DNA from: Callaeas wilsoni
Taxonomy: Eukaryota; Chordata; Aves; Passeriformes; Callaeidae
Length of the DNA: 64,000 nt
Assembly (NCBI GenBank): GCA_013398955.1
Contig: VWPU01013454.1
Coordinates: 147,863-211,862 of the forward strand
Direction of reading: 5' to 3'
Shown: piece by piece, positions 38,501 to 51,000 of the stretch
Layout of the letters: every line of letters starts with the position of its first letter
Position numbering within the stretch: the first letter of the stretch is position 1
Program-made: the position numbers and the translations under genes
Notes under the pieces: model-generated
Database searches by the model: none
The model's input: the letters and a program-made list of their open reading frames with translations, nothing else
Told to the model about the DNA's origin: nothing

Positions 38501-41500
38501 CAGGACTATAAAATAGAGAAGTTCATTTAGATAAGCCTATTCTGTAGTATAAAAGAAAAAAAAAATTATTCCAGTCCAAAGTTGTGATAGTTAAAAATTA
38601 CTTCCTTTTACAAGTGTCTTGAACACATCTATCAACAGATTACTGTATTCCATTTTAAGGGTAAAAAACCAACTCTGAAAGTCAACAGCTTTGTTATAAA
38701 TTATAACTGGTGATTGATTCAGCAGAACTAAGTATCCTTCCTGCTTTGAGTTTTCCCTTTTCTCCTGTAACTGACCCAGGATTCCCTTATCTTGTGTTTG
38801 GATCAATGCAGACCTCTGGAAAACCCCCAAGGCTCCAAACAGATTTTGAGAGAAGGATTCTGATTTGGTTTGGTTTCCAAAATTCCAGGCATATCTGTGG
38901 CTTTAAACAAGCAGTAGCATGGTTGGCTGTGACCCGGAGACCACCTTGGTCCAGCAGGTGTAAAGATCTTTAATTCCTCACAGACAGAAGTGCTCACCCT
39001 CACTTACGGAGAATGCCAGACCAGAGCAGCGCTGTGGTGAGGGTGGCTCGTGGGATGTGGCTTGAGGTCATCGAGCATCCGTCACTGGAATATCTTCCAG
39101 CCCCTATCAGGCTAACCCGGGTTTTAACTGCTGCAGAAAGCTCACGGGCTCACTGGCAGCTGCCTGTGCTGCACTACTCCATTTAAGAGACATTTAGCCT
39201 CCATTATGCTTTCATTTGCAAGTTAAAGTGTTTCGTGTTAAAACTGCATAATTAACTCTCTAGGAGCATGAGATTAATGCAGTTTTAAAATATGAAAATC
39301 AAAACTTAGCTAGGTAGACTGAAATACACTTGGATGCATCATTTGCATTTTATACAGTTAAAACTGTGCCAGAATCTCACTGGCTGCAGTCTCCTGTCTT
39401 TCCTGAAATAGCTACTAAGACATTTCTCCCCAGGACCCAAAACATCAGTTCATTAGGACCTACAACACAGTTAATGAACTTCAGTGAAAGGGTGCTTTCA
39501 TAGGTAGGTTCAGTCATACCATATGTTGAGTTTCTAACACAAAAGACAAGGGTGTTTCTCTTCCTCTGAACTTGTTTCCTGTAGTTGAAGATGTTTATTT
39601 TTCATTTTTGTATTTTATATTTTTACTTACAATAAAGTAAAATGTTGAGGACTTGGCTATAGCTGGACCTTCAGGCTTACATTCAACAATTACCAATTAA
39701 AACATAAACCTACTTCTCATGCTGTAGACTCCAAAAGTGGTTCCAGTTCCAGAGAGTCTCCAGGGACAGAACAGCACATTGTAAATATTAGAAACACAAC
39801 ATTTATTTACCCTTTTATACACAAAAATATAAACATGCATGCTTACCTTTTAGTAAATATCTTAAACAGATACCAGAGTAAAAAAAAAAAAGAAATTAAC
39901 AGCTGTTGGAATTTTAAGAGCTATGTGGGTTTAATTGTGACAGGACAATTCCACAGCACACAAAGATTTCCAGGAACTAAAAGCAAATCTGAAAGCCAAT
40001 AGACAAATACATGTTTTCCATCTGCACTATTTTTAATATATTACTTTAAATTCCTATCCAAGCCCTTTAAGAATGCCTATGTAAAAAATTAATTTTCCAA
40101 TGTAGTTGTTAGGGTTTCAAATCACTGGAAAGCACACAGCTTCCCTGCTATGCTGCATAGACCAAAAAAGCTTTTTTTGGGCCAGTGCACCTTTCTACTG
40201 CATTTATTTCTAAGGTGAAGGCTAACTTCTTCCTACATAAACCTTTAACAAGGAAAGAAATAGAAAGTACACAGAAGTAAAGATAAAGCCTACAAATCCT
40301 TGTGCTCTTCCAAAAGTTGCAGGGACTGGGACTCCTTTAGCAGTGTGAGTAACAACACAAAGCCTGCACTTCACGTTTTAATACTGAACTTTATTGCAAT
40401 TCAATAAATGTTTCTATACATAAATCACACACAAGCCCTCATTTCTTGTATTCCATGAAAATGACAAGTTACACTAAATGATCATTACAGACACACAGAG
40501 ACATCTTAAAGCCAGTGCAGTATAGAACAATACAATCATAATACCTGTTTGTAAGATTAAATATATATACATTTTTTAAAAGCCAAAACCATGGAAGTGG
40601 AATACATTAGTGATTAAATATAAGATTATATAGTCTATAGCAGCTTCTTTTTTTAATGTTCAACTACTCTATCTAGCAGCAATGTTGTCTAATGACTGTT
40701 AGACAGTTTGTATTTTCAATCAGTAGGTGTTTTGTTCCAATAGTTCATACAGACTGTAGCTGTCTCTCATCATCATGTCAGCAAGAACAAACAAGTTCCT
40801 ACTTACTTATGTTTGTAAAATAACAATACTGCAACTTCAACAACAAAAAGTTGTGTTGTCTCCTTCGTACTGGAGTGCAACACAGGCTGACTACTTCATT
40901 AATGGATTTTTCCTCCAATACAGACTATAAACGCATGGAAATTTCCAGGAGGTCTGTCTAATCCAGGAGAAGACATTGGTAAGTTCTAGGAGAACAGGTC
41001 AGACTTAATCAACAGAATTATAAAGACGTGAATACCCCTGAAATACAGCGTGACCCACCTCGCTCCTGTGATGGATTGTTTCCTTGAGTTAATGGTGAAT
41101 AGATGGAGTGACACAATCCTGGGACCCTAATGGCAACAGGGTAGCATGTTCAGGACAAGGAAGTTTTGTATTTGCAACATTTACTCTTTTCCACACTTTC
41201 TTTTCCCTGCGTGCTTGAGGCCAGCTAAGTTTTTGTAGGCTGGTCGGATATGCTACAATATGAGCCAGAAGCACAGAGGATTAAGGTAATCCATATACAG
41301 CCCAAATAAAACTGAAACAGGGAGCTCTCGGCTCACACTGGAATCCAGGGCAGTGACCTCAGGGATGGACTGAGCAAAAATTTCCAACTCTCCCTTTTTA
41401 CGTGCAAAACAGAAATAAATGCACTTGCTTCCTTCCACCTCCCTGGACTAAGCTGGACCAAGAGCTCCTCGGCACAGGGCCAGGGTGAAGTGCAGAGCCG

Positions 41501-44374
41501 CAGTCTTGTGGGCACCTACTCCCAACAGAGACATGAGGCACTCCTGTGGTAGGAAACAATGCTGGTTTGAGGAAACTTGTCATTTCTCTCCATATCTCCA
41601 GCTGATAAGCACTGCTGCGGTTTAGATGCACAGGTGAATGAACAAGGGTGTTTATGAAGAGGGAGAAAATCTGGCTTTTTTCTCCCTGTATCTCAGCCCT
41701 TAAAATCATGATCCATAGGCTGGTTAATTCTCAAGCTTGGTGTCGAGCCCACATTTCCTGGCTGTTCCATACCTTAGAAATACCTACTGGTTTAGCATAC
41801 TCCCTACAATGATGTGTGGTAGGGTTGTATTCCAATTATTATTTCAATACATGGAGAAAGTTGCTGGTTGTCAGGATATGGCCGAGTTTAGTTTTCATAA
41901 CTCATGAGTCATGTTTTAAGTCCTGTGAAACCTGGTGATGGAAATCAAAAATATTTGCTGGACAATGCAGTGTAACATGGTGAAATGGATCCATGTTTTC
42001 AAAAGAATCTCAAATGCCGTGGTTGTTGTCTAGCCACGCTCCTTCTCACTTCTAGTGCCAGTGGCAGCAGGATTTTTGTAGTCAAGGGAACAACAAATGA
42101 CCATCACTGGTATTCCAGTGGGATTCCCCAGAGGGATACTGCTACTGAGTAAGACAGCAGCCATGCCTCACTTAACAGGTCAGATTATGGCTGGAGCCTG
42201 GACTGAAAACCACCCAGGAGAAAAATCTCTTACAGCTTCCCTCCTGCCACTTCTAAACTACAGAATAATAAAAGTTATGATTCTCCGCATCACGTCTTAT
42301 ATTACAAGAAGATATAAATTAGTGAAGCATAAAATATAATAGAGCCTAACTTTCCTTTTTCATTTTTACATCAAACCTTAAAAACTCAAGTCACTCAAGG
42401 GACTAAATTTTAAATTACAATTAAAAATTGCAATTAGAATGCTTAAAATCCCTTTGTTACATGAAGTGACAACATGCATGGCTGCCTACTTAAATGAGTG
42501 CCAACTGACTCATGCGACACCAATAGTTTCATAATGCAGATTAAGCAAAGTGCACACATTTTTTTATCTGAGTATTTCTGAAACTCCAGTCCTATTGTTT
42601 CTTCTAGTTTAACTGTCATTAGATATTTATATATATACACACACACTTAAATAAAAGGGAAAGAGAAAATGGCACTTCATCTAAAAGCATAGCTCAAAGC
42701 TTAAATAAAATCCCTCATTACCGCAATTTTCTTAACCACAGCCTGCCTCAGCATTCCTCACAATCTCAGCTCACTTCTGTGTAACACAGCGCCTTGCCCA
42801 CTAACAAAACCACCAGCCATGGGGAGTTATTATTTCTAATATCTGAAACTACCCCTGAAATGTCTGTTTTGTTCCTCTCTGACATGCCAAGATGCAAGCT
42901 TTCATAGGATGGTGAATCTCTAGGAGTCTTTTAAAATGCATTTGCTTTTGGAAGCAAGCCAGCACACATTTCATACTGAAAATGAACTAACAGGAGCAGG
43001 TAACATTGCACAACAGTTCTATACATTGACCGCTCAAACCAGACACGACCAGGACGTTACATTAATTCGGGAAAGCCAGTATTTAACCTACCAGTAGTTA
43101 CCCCAGGCAAGCAGAATTTGACCAGACTACAATGCAACTGCAGACTTTGGGGAAATCAGTGGAATATTTAAAAAATTTCTTTTGGGCTCTTCAATTTAAG
43201 CTGTAATTGAAGAGAAAAATCTTCTCTCTGGAGAAGTTCTGGATGGAAGGGTGGTTCTCTGGCTGCAGTTGCAGCACGCAGACCCTGCAGACCCTTAAAG
43301 TTCCTGCTGCGTTTGTGGTGAGGAATGTTAGCACTGACCTCACTCTGGCTGGGGCACACAGAATGCACACGTGCAGCACAGATGCAGCATGTTTGCAGCA
43401 TGTCTCCTGCAGAAACAGGCTCTGTGCTGCACTGGTGCCCTGGCATATTTGAAATGTCAGCAGACACTTAAGGTACATCTTGAAAAGGATTTAGTGCCAG
43501 CTTTCACTTTCTGCAAACAGTTTTACCCATTTTGTAACCCCTTGGAGTGAAGTGCAGTGAAACTGACCTGATCAAGAGATCTGACATCAGTACAGGTGCA
43601 GCTGCACAGGGGCTGAACCTGAGACCGGGCAGGGGCAAGGAGAGGGATGGGGATCCAAAGGACTGCAAGGACAGCGCAGTGCTGTCTTGGATTAACGGAT
43701 CAGCAGAGCCAGCAGCCGTTAGTGTCCATTACAAACCACACCCTGTAGAGCATTACCAAAGTAATACTGTAGGATATACACAAGAAAGGCACATAGCAAA
43801 TATTTTTGTTTGGGGACCAAAAAATTAGCTTATCCTTGTGTTGGAAAAAGAGACTTGCATTTTGAAAACCTTATGAAGCAGAACAGGGAACACTGGGTAA
43901 GAGGCTTTCCACCTTTCCAAAAGGTTTAAAGAGTGCTAAGTTAACTCCCAGATGTATTGTAAGGATTGCTCTGTCCACCCAGGAGACACAGCGGTTCGCG
44001 AGGTTTTTGAAGAGACTGGCATCAAGTCAGAGTTCAAGTCCATCCTAAGCATCAGGCAGCAACACGAACACCCCGGAGCCTTCGGGAAGTCAGACATGTA
44101 CATCATCTGCCGCATGGAGCCCTCCTCCTTCCACATCAGCTTCTGCCAGCACGAGTGCCTCCGGTGCGAGTGGATGGACCTGGAGGAGCTGGCCAGGACA
44201 GAAAATGCCACGCCCATCACCAGCAATGTGGCCAAGCTCTTACTGTATGGGTACTGGGAAGGGTTTGATAGGATTGACATAACCATGAGGGAGTTTCCAG
44301 CTGTCTACGCAGGCCTGTTCTACAAACTCTACCACAGGGAGCTGCCCGAGTCCTACAGAAACATGACATCATAG
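32351..44374 (+). CDS. NUDT6: NUDT6 Nudix hydrolase, 5 coding exons, complete
   Basis: Exons 32351-32510, 33431-33634, 38433-38488, 40924-40978 and 43983-44374 join to 867 nt, 288 residues plus stop (human is 316). An Arg/Ala-rich, possibly mitochondrial N-terminus leads into a fold with [11 protein letters not shown] and [15 protein letters not shown], typical of NUDT6. The Nudix box G-x5-E-x7-REVxEExGI is complete at residues 150-172, assembled across the exon 4/5 junction; the catalytic Glu residues are present. The gene is also known as FGF-AS or GFG because its mRNA is antisense to the FGF2 3' UTR and can down-regulate FGF2. Its natural substrate is not firmly established. It is divergent from AFG2A (85 bp between start codons) and convergent with FGF2. 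Alternative upstream start at 32264 would give 317 residues. Confidence 0.93.
32511..33430 (+). other. NUDT6: NUDT6 intron 1 (GC-AG)
   Basis: 920 bp, begins GCAAGT and ends TTGCAG. CpG-rich at the left, then the CR1 copy. Confidence 0.8.
32680..33165 (-). mobile_element. CR1 LINE fragment in NUDT6 intron 1
   Basis: Starts CATAGAATAGTTAGGGTTGG (CR1 3' end) and keeps GGCAGCCTGTTCCAGTGCTC, TGAAGTTCTTCCTGGTGTTG, CTTCTCCAGACTGAACAGG and CTGGACACAGCACTCCAGA. 5'-truncated. It occupies over half of the 920-bp intron, 170 bp from the GC donor, antisense to NUDT6. The right border is approximate. Confidence 0.9.
33431..33634 (+). CDS. NUDT6: NUDT6 coding exon 2
   Basis: 204 bp, acceptor CTCTTGCAG, donor GCAG|GTGAGT. 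Encodes [20 protein letters not shown] and THQLGVAG. Strong similarity to the NUDT6 N-terminal domain; phase 1 in, phase 1 out. Confidence 0.95.
33635..38432 (+). other. NUDT6: NUDT6 intron 2
   Basis: 4.8 kb, GT-AG. A T14 run near 36560; no other gene or repeat family recognised. Confidence 0.9.
38433..38488 (+). CDS. NUDT6: NUDT6 coding exon 3 (56 bp)
   Basis: Acceptor TATACCAG, donor AATAAG|GTATGT. Encodes [18 protein letters not shown], the first strand-turn-strand of the Nudix domain. Confidence 0.95.
39802..39807 (-). terminator. FGF2: Candidate FGF2 poly(A) signal (distal)
   Basis: AATAAA on the minus strand followed at once by TGTTGTGTTTC and then ATGTGCTGTTCTGT, a good downstream GU-rich element. 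It would give a 3' UTR of about 5 kb, near the long human FGF2 3' UTR. Confidence 0.5.
40390..40395 (-). terminator. FGF2: Candidate FGF2 poly(A) signal (proximal of two)
   Basis: AATAAA on the minus strand, followed about 30 nt later by a GU-rich stretch (TTTGTGTTGTT). Use of it would give an FGF2 3' UTR of about 4.5 kb covering NUDT6 exons 4 and 5 in antisense. Confidence 0.5.
40924..40978 (+). CDS. NUDT6: NUDT6 coding exon 4 (55 bp)
   Basis: Acceptor CCAATACAG, donor ATTG|GTAAGT. Encodes [18 protein letters not shown] plus the first base of a Gly codon, which supplies the front half of the Nudix box (GG....GE). It is too short to appear as an open frame. Relative to human, TINA replaces LKNM and N replaces E, so it is a little diverged. 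Confidence 0.93.
40979..43982 (+). other. NUDT6: NUDT6 intron 4; opposite strand probably FGF2 3' UTR
   Basis: 3.0 kb, GT-AG. On the minus strand it should be transcribed as FGF2 3' UTR if either poly(A) candidate is used. Confidence 0.75.
43983..44374 (+). CDS. NUDT6: NUDT6 coding exon 5 with stop
   Basis: Acceptor CCACCCAG, then [20 protein letters not shown] completing the Nudix box, followed by [33 protein letters not shown] and [17 protein letters not shown], ending in TAG at 44372-44374. Well conserved. The exon lies opposite the FGF2 3' UTR. Confidence 0.96.
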
Positions 44375-44855
44375 CAATACATTTCACATTTCCTTATAGT
44401 AATAATTTAGAATTATTATTGCAGTGTTGCATATTAAAGTTATCCATGGATTTCTTTTTAGGTAATTAATAGAAAGTAATTATTCCCTAATAAGCTAAGA
44501 TATAAGTTATTTTTAAAGGTAATTATTACTATGAGTGTGCATCAGGTTTGTTCTCCTCTACTCCGTAAAGCAAGTATAAGGTAAATAAAATACATAGGTA
44601 CCTAGCAGAAAACAGCAGTGTTACTGATCCTGAAAATGTATTCTCCCAAGTCATTTTACCTCCACACACACTGGCACAATAGGTTTAAAGAGCAATATAA
44701 AGACAGTATGAAACATTCATGGTTTAATCTGGTATCTGCAAAAATAGTTATAATATCAGCAAGTAACTGCTTATATTTTGCTGCTTTGGAGAGGAGTAGG
44801 AAAGGCGACATCTTTAGTGCTATGTGGCATTGGTGCTCAGAATCTGCCACAGAAG
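44375..44855. other. Convergent 3' UTRs of NUDT6 and FGF2
   Basis: 481 bp between the two stop codons, AT-rich. The NUDT6 3' UTR (plus) and the start of the FGF2 3' UTR (minus) overlap here. Confidence 0.8.
44584..44589 (+). terminator. NUDT6: Candidate NUDT6 poly(A) signal AATAAA
   Basis: First canonical AATAAA after the NUDT6 stop, giving a 3' UTR of about 230 nt. An ATTAAA variant occurs at 44433-44438. No strong GU-rich element follows, so the choice is uncertain. Confidence 0.5.
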
Positions 44856-45041
44856 TCAGCTTTTGGCAGACATGGGAAGGAAAAGGATAGCTTTCTGTCC
44901 AGGTCCAGTTTTTGGTCCAGGTTTGTACTGTCCAGTTCTTTTCAGTGCCACGTACCAATCCGAGTATTTCCGTGATCGGTAAGTGTTATAGTTATTGGAT
45001 TCCAAACGCTCAAAAAAGAAACATTCTTCTGTTGCGTATTT
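44856..45041 (-). CDS. FGF2: FGF2 coding exon 3 with stop
   Basis: Acceptor CTTTTAG, then KYATEECFFFERLESNNYNT, through SDWYVALKRTGQYKPGPKTG and LFLPMSAKS, TGA at 44856-44858. Codon 96 is TAC (Tyr) where human and, from memory, chicken have Cys (TGY). Confidence 0.97.
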   Translation of the reverse strand, partial: KYATEECFFFERLESNNYNTYRSRKYSDWYVALKRTGQYKPGPKTGPGQKAILFLPMSAKS

Positions 45042-48000
45042 CTAAAAGGGAAAAGAAAAAGCATTATTGGTGTAGCACCACAAATCAATTCTTCACGTTC
45101 AGGAGACTAACTCAGCAAGAATTTGAGCAGTACCTTTGGTTTTAAGAAACAGAGATTAACTGTTTCATGACTGAAGAGAGGTACTTATTGTGAAAATATT
45201 GTTAAAAACACCTACAAAAAGAGGTTTTTACCTATGGTTCATTTATTGTCTCTTAACACAGATCAAGCAGCTTCTAATTTGCTTTTACTGTGCAATTCTT
45301 TGTTCTGATCCAAAAATATATAAGGAAGCCATTAAGAACAAAAACTTTTAGCAGAGTGTAGACAATTCAGTACAATTGCCCAAGCTGGAAATTCAGGCAG
45401 AGGCACCATCAAAAAAGGGTGAAAAAAGAAAAGTCATTATTTCTCCCCAAAGCATACGTGACACCAGTGCTTTCCTGCAGTACACTGTCAGTGTGAACAT
45501 TTTGACATAAATTCCATCATTTAAGTGACAAATGGCAGCTCAGGCTTCATGAACTATGTATTCCTTAACATCTGCCAGGGGCAACGTTTCAGGAGCTGGA
45601 CTGCTGTGCAGCAAGAGCAGGATGCCAGCCACTGCACTGTCAATCTCAGCACCTGGAAAAACCCTGGATATCTGTGGTTTTTCTTTCAAATCCACTTCAG
45701 TCCAGGCTGCACCCAGAGTGCTGATCTGGCAGCGGAAGCTTTCACAGCACCTCATGAAACACCTGAACTTCACTAACTAAATGCAGGTTATTCTCACTAA
45801 CATTCTTGGAGCACAATTTGAATCCATAACATCAAAAGACAAGAGTTTTCCTTCAAGTCAAGTCGTGGAAGTCTGGCAAAACCTGGCTGATCACAGCAAA
45901 ACCACGTAAGCACGACAGACAGAATGAACAGGTCATATCCTTAAATAACTTATTTATCATAAAATACAAGTTAGTCAAGATTCTTCCTTTCATGGGAAGT
46001 TTGGGAAATTTCTTCATTAAATGAAATAATCACATTTCATTCCATAAAGTGAAAGTATTTCATTCTTACAATTAAACAGGAAAGTCAAAATAAGCCATAT
46101 CGGATGGGAAACGTTTCAGTTTTTCCATTGAAAATCTGATAGAACAGATGCATTTCTGCACAAATATTTTCAGCTAAAAGAGCATTTTCCAAAGGGAGGT
46201 TTTGACTATCTGCATTCATAACCAGGTAGAGATCTCCTCTCCCCCACGACTGAGTCTGTTAGTAAAACACATGAAAATTCTAAATAAAAGCTGCATCATC
46301 CGGATTTCCAGACAAGAACGCAACCCACTGCACCCCCACGCAGATCACCAGGGTGAGCAGTGATCCACGGGCTGTGCAATAAATAATCCTGCAAAGGCCA
46401 GCTCAGAACAAACCCTGCAGCATGTCCCAACAAGTAATTACGGAAACATCCAAGATGAAAAACAGGCCTGAATAATAATTTGCAAACATAGTTCCGAAGA
46501 TGTTGATTTATTTGTAAAACAAAGACACTATACAGATTGATCCTGGATACTGGAAAGTAACTTAAAACCTCAGACATTAAAAAGGACAGAATAGTACTTG
46601 AGTGACTGATGGATTAGAGGACTAAATTATGTGTTTAGAAATTAAAGTTCCATAATGTTTTAAAAGAAATTTCAGCAGTGCTCCCCCATGTGCAATTCAC
46701 CACAGACATTTTCAGGGTACGCTCTCTGCGAGCTCTCGTGAAACACAGCACTGCTCTAACTGAACAAGAGACGCTGGCAATTAGAAACAGTTTCTTGAAT
46801 GTGTTTAGAGGCAGAAAATGGTAAAGGCACAGCCAGCCACAGACTGTTGGAAGTCACAGTGCAGAAATCCTCATGGAAAAACATTGCCAGTGCTACAGAA
46901 AACAGCCATGAAATTGCAGCAGAATTTGTTAGGCTGGTTGGAGAAAAAAAAGTCTTTTTGAAGAGTAGAGTTTCCACTTATGAATAACAACAACATTGTA
47001 TGCAGCAAACACGATTCAAGTAATACCCATTTCCAGAAACAACACAAAAGAAAAAAATGAGTTTTATAAGCTCAAGTGAGAAGCACAAAGTGACCCAACT
47101 TTACATATTCGGAGAGAGTAATTCTGAGTGACAGGACGGTACTTTCCGAGCATTTCGCCTTACAGGAACTACAGCTAAAACTGCTGCAAGGGAAGCGTAT
47201 TCTACAACCAAACCCACCAAGCAGCAGCAGGTCAGAAATCCCAAATATAAACACACTCCTGTGTTTATGTTTATCATTTGACAAAGGGTGCTAAACACTC
47301 TATTTTGACCATTCCCCGTCACTCAGGGTAAGGAGTACGATTAGAATGGGAAGCTGAATGCCACTGCACCAGCACCACAGGAAATTCCCAATTATCCTTA
47401 ACTCAAGAATAGCACAGTGGACAACTCCTCACATTTTCTTCAACTGAGCTGTCACACAATATCCGAGTAACTTGAAGCAGGTTCTTTAACTGCATTCCCG
47501 AGCCCACACGAAACTCCCTGGAGCCAGAACTGAGGAGCGCCCCAGGGAGCCCTGCTCCTGTAAAACTACTTTCAGTCTCATTTCATGGAGGCAGAGGAGG
47601 GGAATCAGAAATAATTTCTGCAGCCCCTGGCACGGGTCTTCCATTAGCTGCAGTTCAGCCAGGGTTAGGAATGCACACTGTTAACCCCAGCCACCGGAGG
47701 AGACTCGCATAGAGGCTGAATGGAGCTGTGTGAATACACCAAAGCACTGGGGATTATTGCAAACCAAAAGTCTGGCAGGATGGATGCCCTGCAGTGGTGC
47801 TTCACCAGGCACCGAAGGATATAAATGTGGATGAGGGATTTACAGTGGCTATGTCTCATAAGCAAAATCAGTGTAACTGCAACTCTTAAAGCAAAATTTA
47901 CCATCTGGCTCTGAGAGACATTAACTCTCAGAGTCTGCTGCACACACTGGCTTTAAAACACAGTTAAAAATTCAGCTGATACCAATAAAACACACAAGAG

Positions 48001-51000
48001 TTTAAACTAAAACTCGTCTCACTAGAGAGCAGTTTAATTTACCCACATTTATACAACTTTTAAAATTTTATCATCACATTTTCAAAAATATTCTTCTTGC
48101 CAGTTTTCTAGTTAGGAAGTAGAAGTGCCCAAAAAAAACTTGATTCTCTACAAAGAGGAAAATGAGAAAACAATTTATACAGATTAGTATAATGAAAGCA
48201 ATTTTTTTAAAAGAAATTTGCTTTACTTTCCACTTCAAGGAGGTCTTTTAAAATCGCTTTATGTGAAAGTAAGTGAAAGAGGAAAAAATTACTCCTGAAG
48301 GTAAAAAGGCAGACACTTTATTCTTCATTTGTTTTTATCATTTCCTGATCACTGTGATTTTTTCCCTCTCAGACAAGCCGTTCCTGTTAAATTTTACAGC
48401 TCCTAGGTAGGGCAGAAATACCTAAATTCTCCTAGCTCCTATTTCAAGTAATTAACAGAAGCTGTACAGCGCTCACTTCTCATGATAAATCCCACACCGA
48501 GCAGCTGAGTAAGTCCTGCAGGAAGAGAGGCTACCGCACACAGAGCGAGGGCAGGACACGGCAACACACAGAGACATCAGGAAAGTGCTGCTTACCAAGG
48601 CCAGCAATCTGCCATCCTCCTTCATGGCCAGGAAGCGATTGGCACTGACACCTTTGATGGACACCACTCCTCGTTCCTCCGCCTGAAGCTGCAGCTTGAC
48701 TGAGAACAAAAAAAAAAAAAAAAAACGAAAGGTTTCACAGCCATCGTGGGATTGCAGCACTTGACAGTCACTGCTTCAAACCCTCCACCACAGAAAGCTT
48801 CAGCTTGCAATGAAAATAGTAAATTTTCAACCTCTGGCTTTCTGATCCCGGTTTTACAAAGACTGTCAAATTTCCAACGGCGAGATTGAGTTATTCCATC
48901 TTCATTTCACAAAAAGGCAGCTTAAAAACCCATGAAATTCCCTGAAAGCCCACCTAGGGCACAGTCAACTGCTCCCAGAAAATGAAAATTTTTCATGACA
49001 GTTTTTCCACAGGTATCTCTTAGTATTTACAGAACAGCATCGGCCACTGAATGCCCACAGTTCTGTACAGACTGTCAGCGAGTCTGGGCTACAGCTGAGA
49101 CTCTTCAGGTCCATATCACTCCCTAAGGGTTCTGGCAGTTCCCAACAGAAAAATATCCATTAGTTTACCTCATCCATCCAACAAGTGGCTGGAATAAACA
49201 AACAGAACTGCAGTGGTAGGTGAAGGCAGCAAAGGCACAAGAAACAGTGTTATATAAAGCAGGAACATGTTTTGCATCAATTAAAAGAAATTAAAGATTT
49301 TGTAGAAATGAAAACCTGTAAGGTCCTATCACACAGCTTTTACCTACTACCTGTGGATTATTAACACAAAGCCTTAGCTGATTTCTGTAGCCACAAATCA
49401 AACCCAGTAGTCTGGATGAACACATGAAAGCTTCCCCTTTTGCCTGCTTTTGCCTGTTGCATACAACATCTCAGGCAAGGGCTTCCTCCACCCACCTGCT
49501 TTGGTGCAGCAGGGTACTTTATTCTGTTTGGAGATGCAGTTTTAAATAGCTTGAGCTTTTCAGCCACCAGAATAAATGCCTGAAGTGACTGTAAATTTTG
49601 GAGAAGGATCATCTCTTGCAATTCAGAGAGAGGTTGTTGCTTATTTGGCTTTTTGTTGAAAGGAAAAGACAGCACTGAAAAAACCAACCGAAACTCCAAC
49701 GCCAGGAATACAGGAAACACAAAACTGTTGGGATAATTGCTGCAAACCCTTTGCAGGCTAAAAGTAAAAAGTCAGGCGCAATTTCATCTCAGAATCAAGT
49801 ATCCAAAATACAGCCCTCCCAGGTTATGAGGCCAAAATCAGACTTGTGAACAGCTCCAAACACTTCGGTGTAACTCCTTAGCCTCTGGGGAAGCAAGAAC
49901 ATGGAAAAGTGCTTTGGGCAGGGACTGTGGGAAATGGACTTTTGAGATGTGCGCAAGCACACAGCTTAACAAGAAACAGCTGTGGAACAACTGAAAATTA
50001 ATATTAATTACTGCAGTACTGACTTACTATGCTTTGTGATTTTCTCTGGACAAAAAAGCACATGAAATCCTACAGCATCACACTGGGCCAGAAGTTCAAA
50101 TTCTGTAAAAATGAACTTTTAGTAAAGGTTTGCAAGTCCTGTAAAAATTTGTATAGTTTGGAGAGGCTTGTATTTTTTAAAAAAAAAAAAAAAAAAAAAA
50201 AAGCCCCAAGGTTTTCCTGCAGAGTTTGAAAAGTGCTGCAATACTGAAAGCCCCCAAAGACATGTGAACAAACAGAGCCAGAACAGTACTGTGAGTTTTT
50301 CAGATTTCAGCATTATTTTACAGCTTTATTAATGCAGTATTTGCCACAGGGTCACACTGAGCTGGAGATGCCAAAATACAGCACAGCCTTACTAATCAAA
50401 CACATTTTGACCACATGATTGTCACCAGAAGCGACAATTTTATGTTTAGCTCACTGCAACTAAATTGGCTGCAAGAGAAATGTTGACACTGATTATCTGC
50501 ATCTTTTGCAGCCTTTAGTCACCAACAGGTCAGACTCCATTCATCATTTCACATCTACTCCCAATACTTGTTTCCAGCATAACTGAACCTCAAAACCCGA
50601 TCTATGAAAATCAAATAATTAAGACATTTGTAGCCCAAAGAAAGTAGCAGGTTGTTGTGAAAGAGCTCATTAACCAAAGGCTAAAAAGGCCCATTTTCCC
50701 AGATATTCTGGCAGTCCTTTGAGGGTCCCTCTAGCATGGCAGCGAGTTATTTCCCTGTTCCCATTCATGCCCTGCAATCCTCGAGGAACGCCAAGCACAA
50801 GGCTCTGCTCGATGCCTGCTGGTGTTGTGACAACAGAGAGCTTGCCCGCTGAGCAAACATCCCCAGACTGGGGCGAAGTCATCACCAAGTTATTAAATGA
50901 AACAATACAACCAACTCGAAGGACTCAGGAAATTTACAGCTCCTATTAAAGACTTTTCTTTTCTATCATAATAAGCTTAATAGAATCATTCTGCCAAGTA

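Larger units (their letters stand above)
38489..40923 (+). other. NUDT6: NUDT6 intron 3, with likely 3' end of FGF2 mRNA
   Basis: 2.4 kb, GT-AG. AT-rich right half carries the two minus-strand poly(A) candidates for FGF2. Confidence 0.8.
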
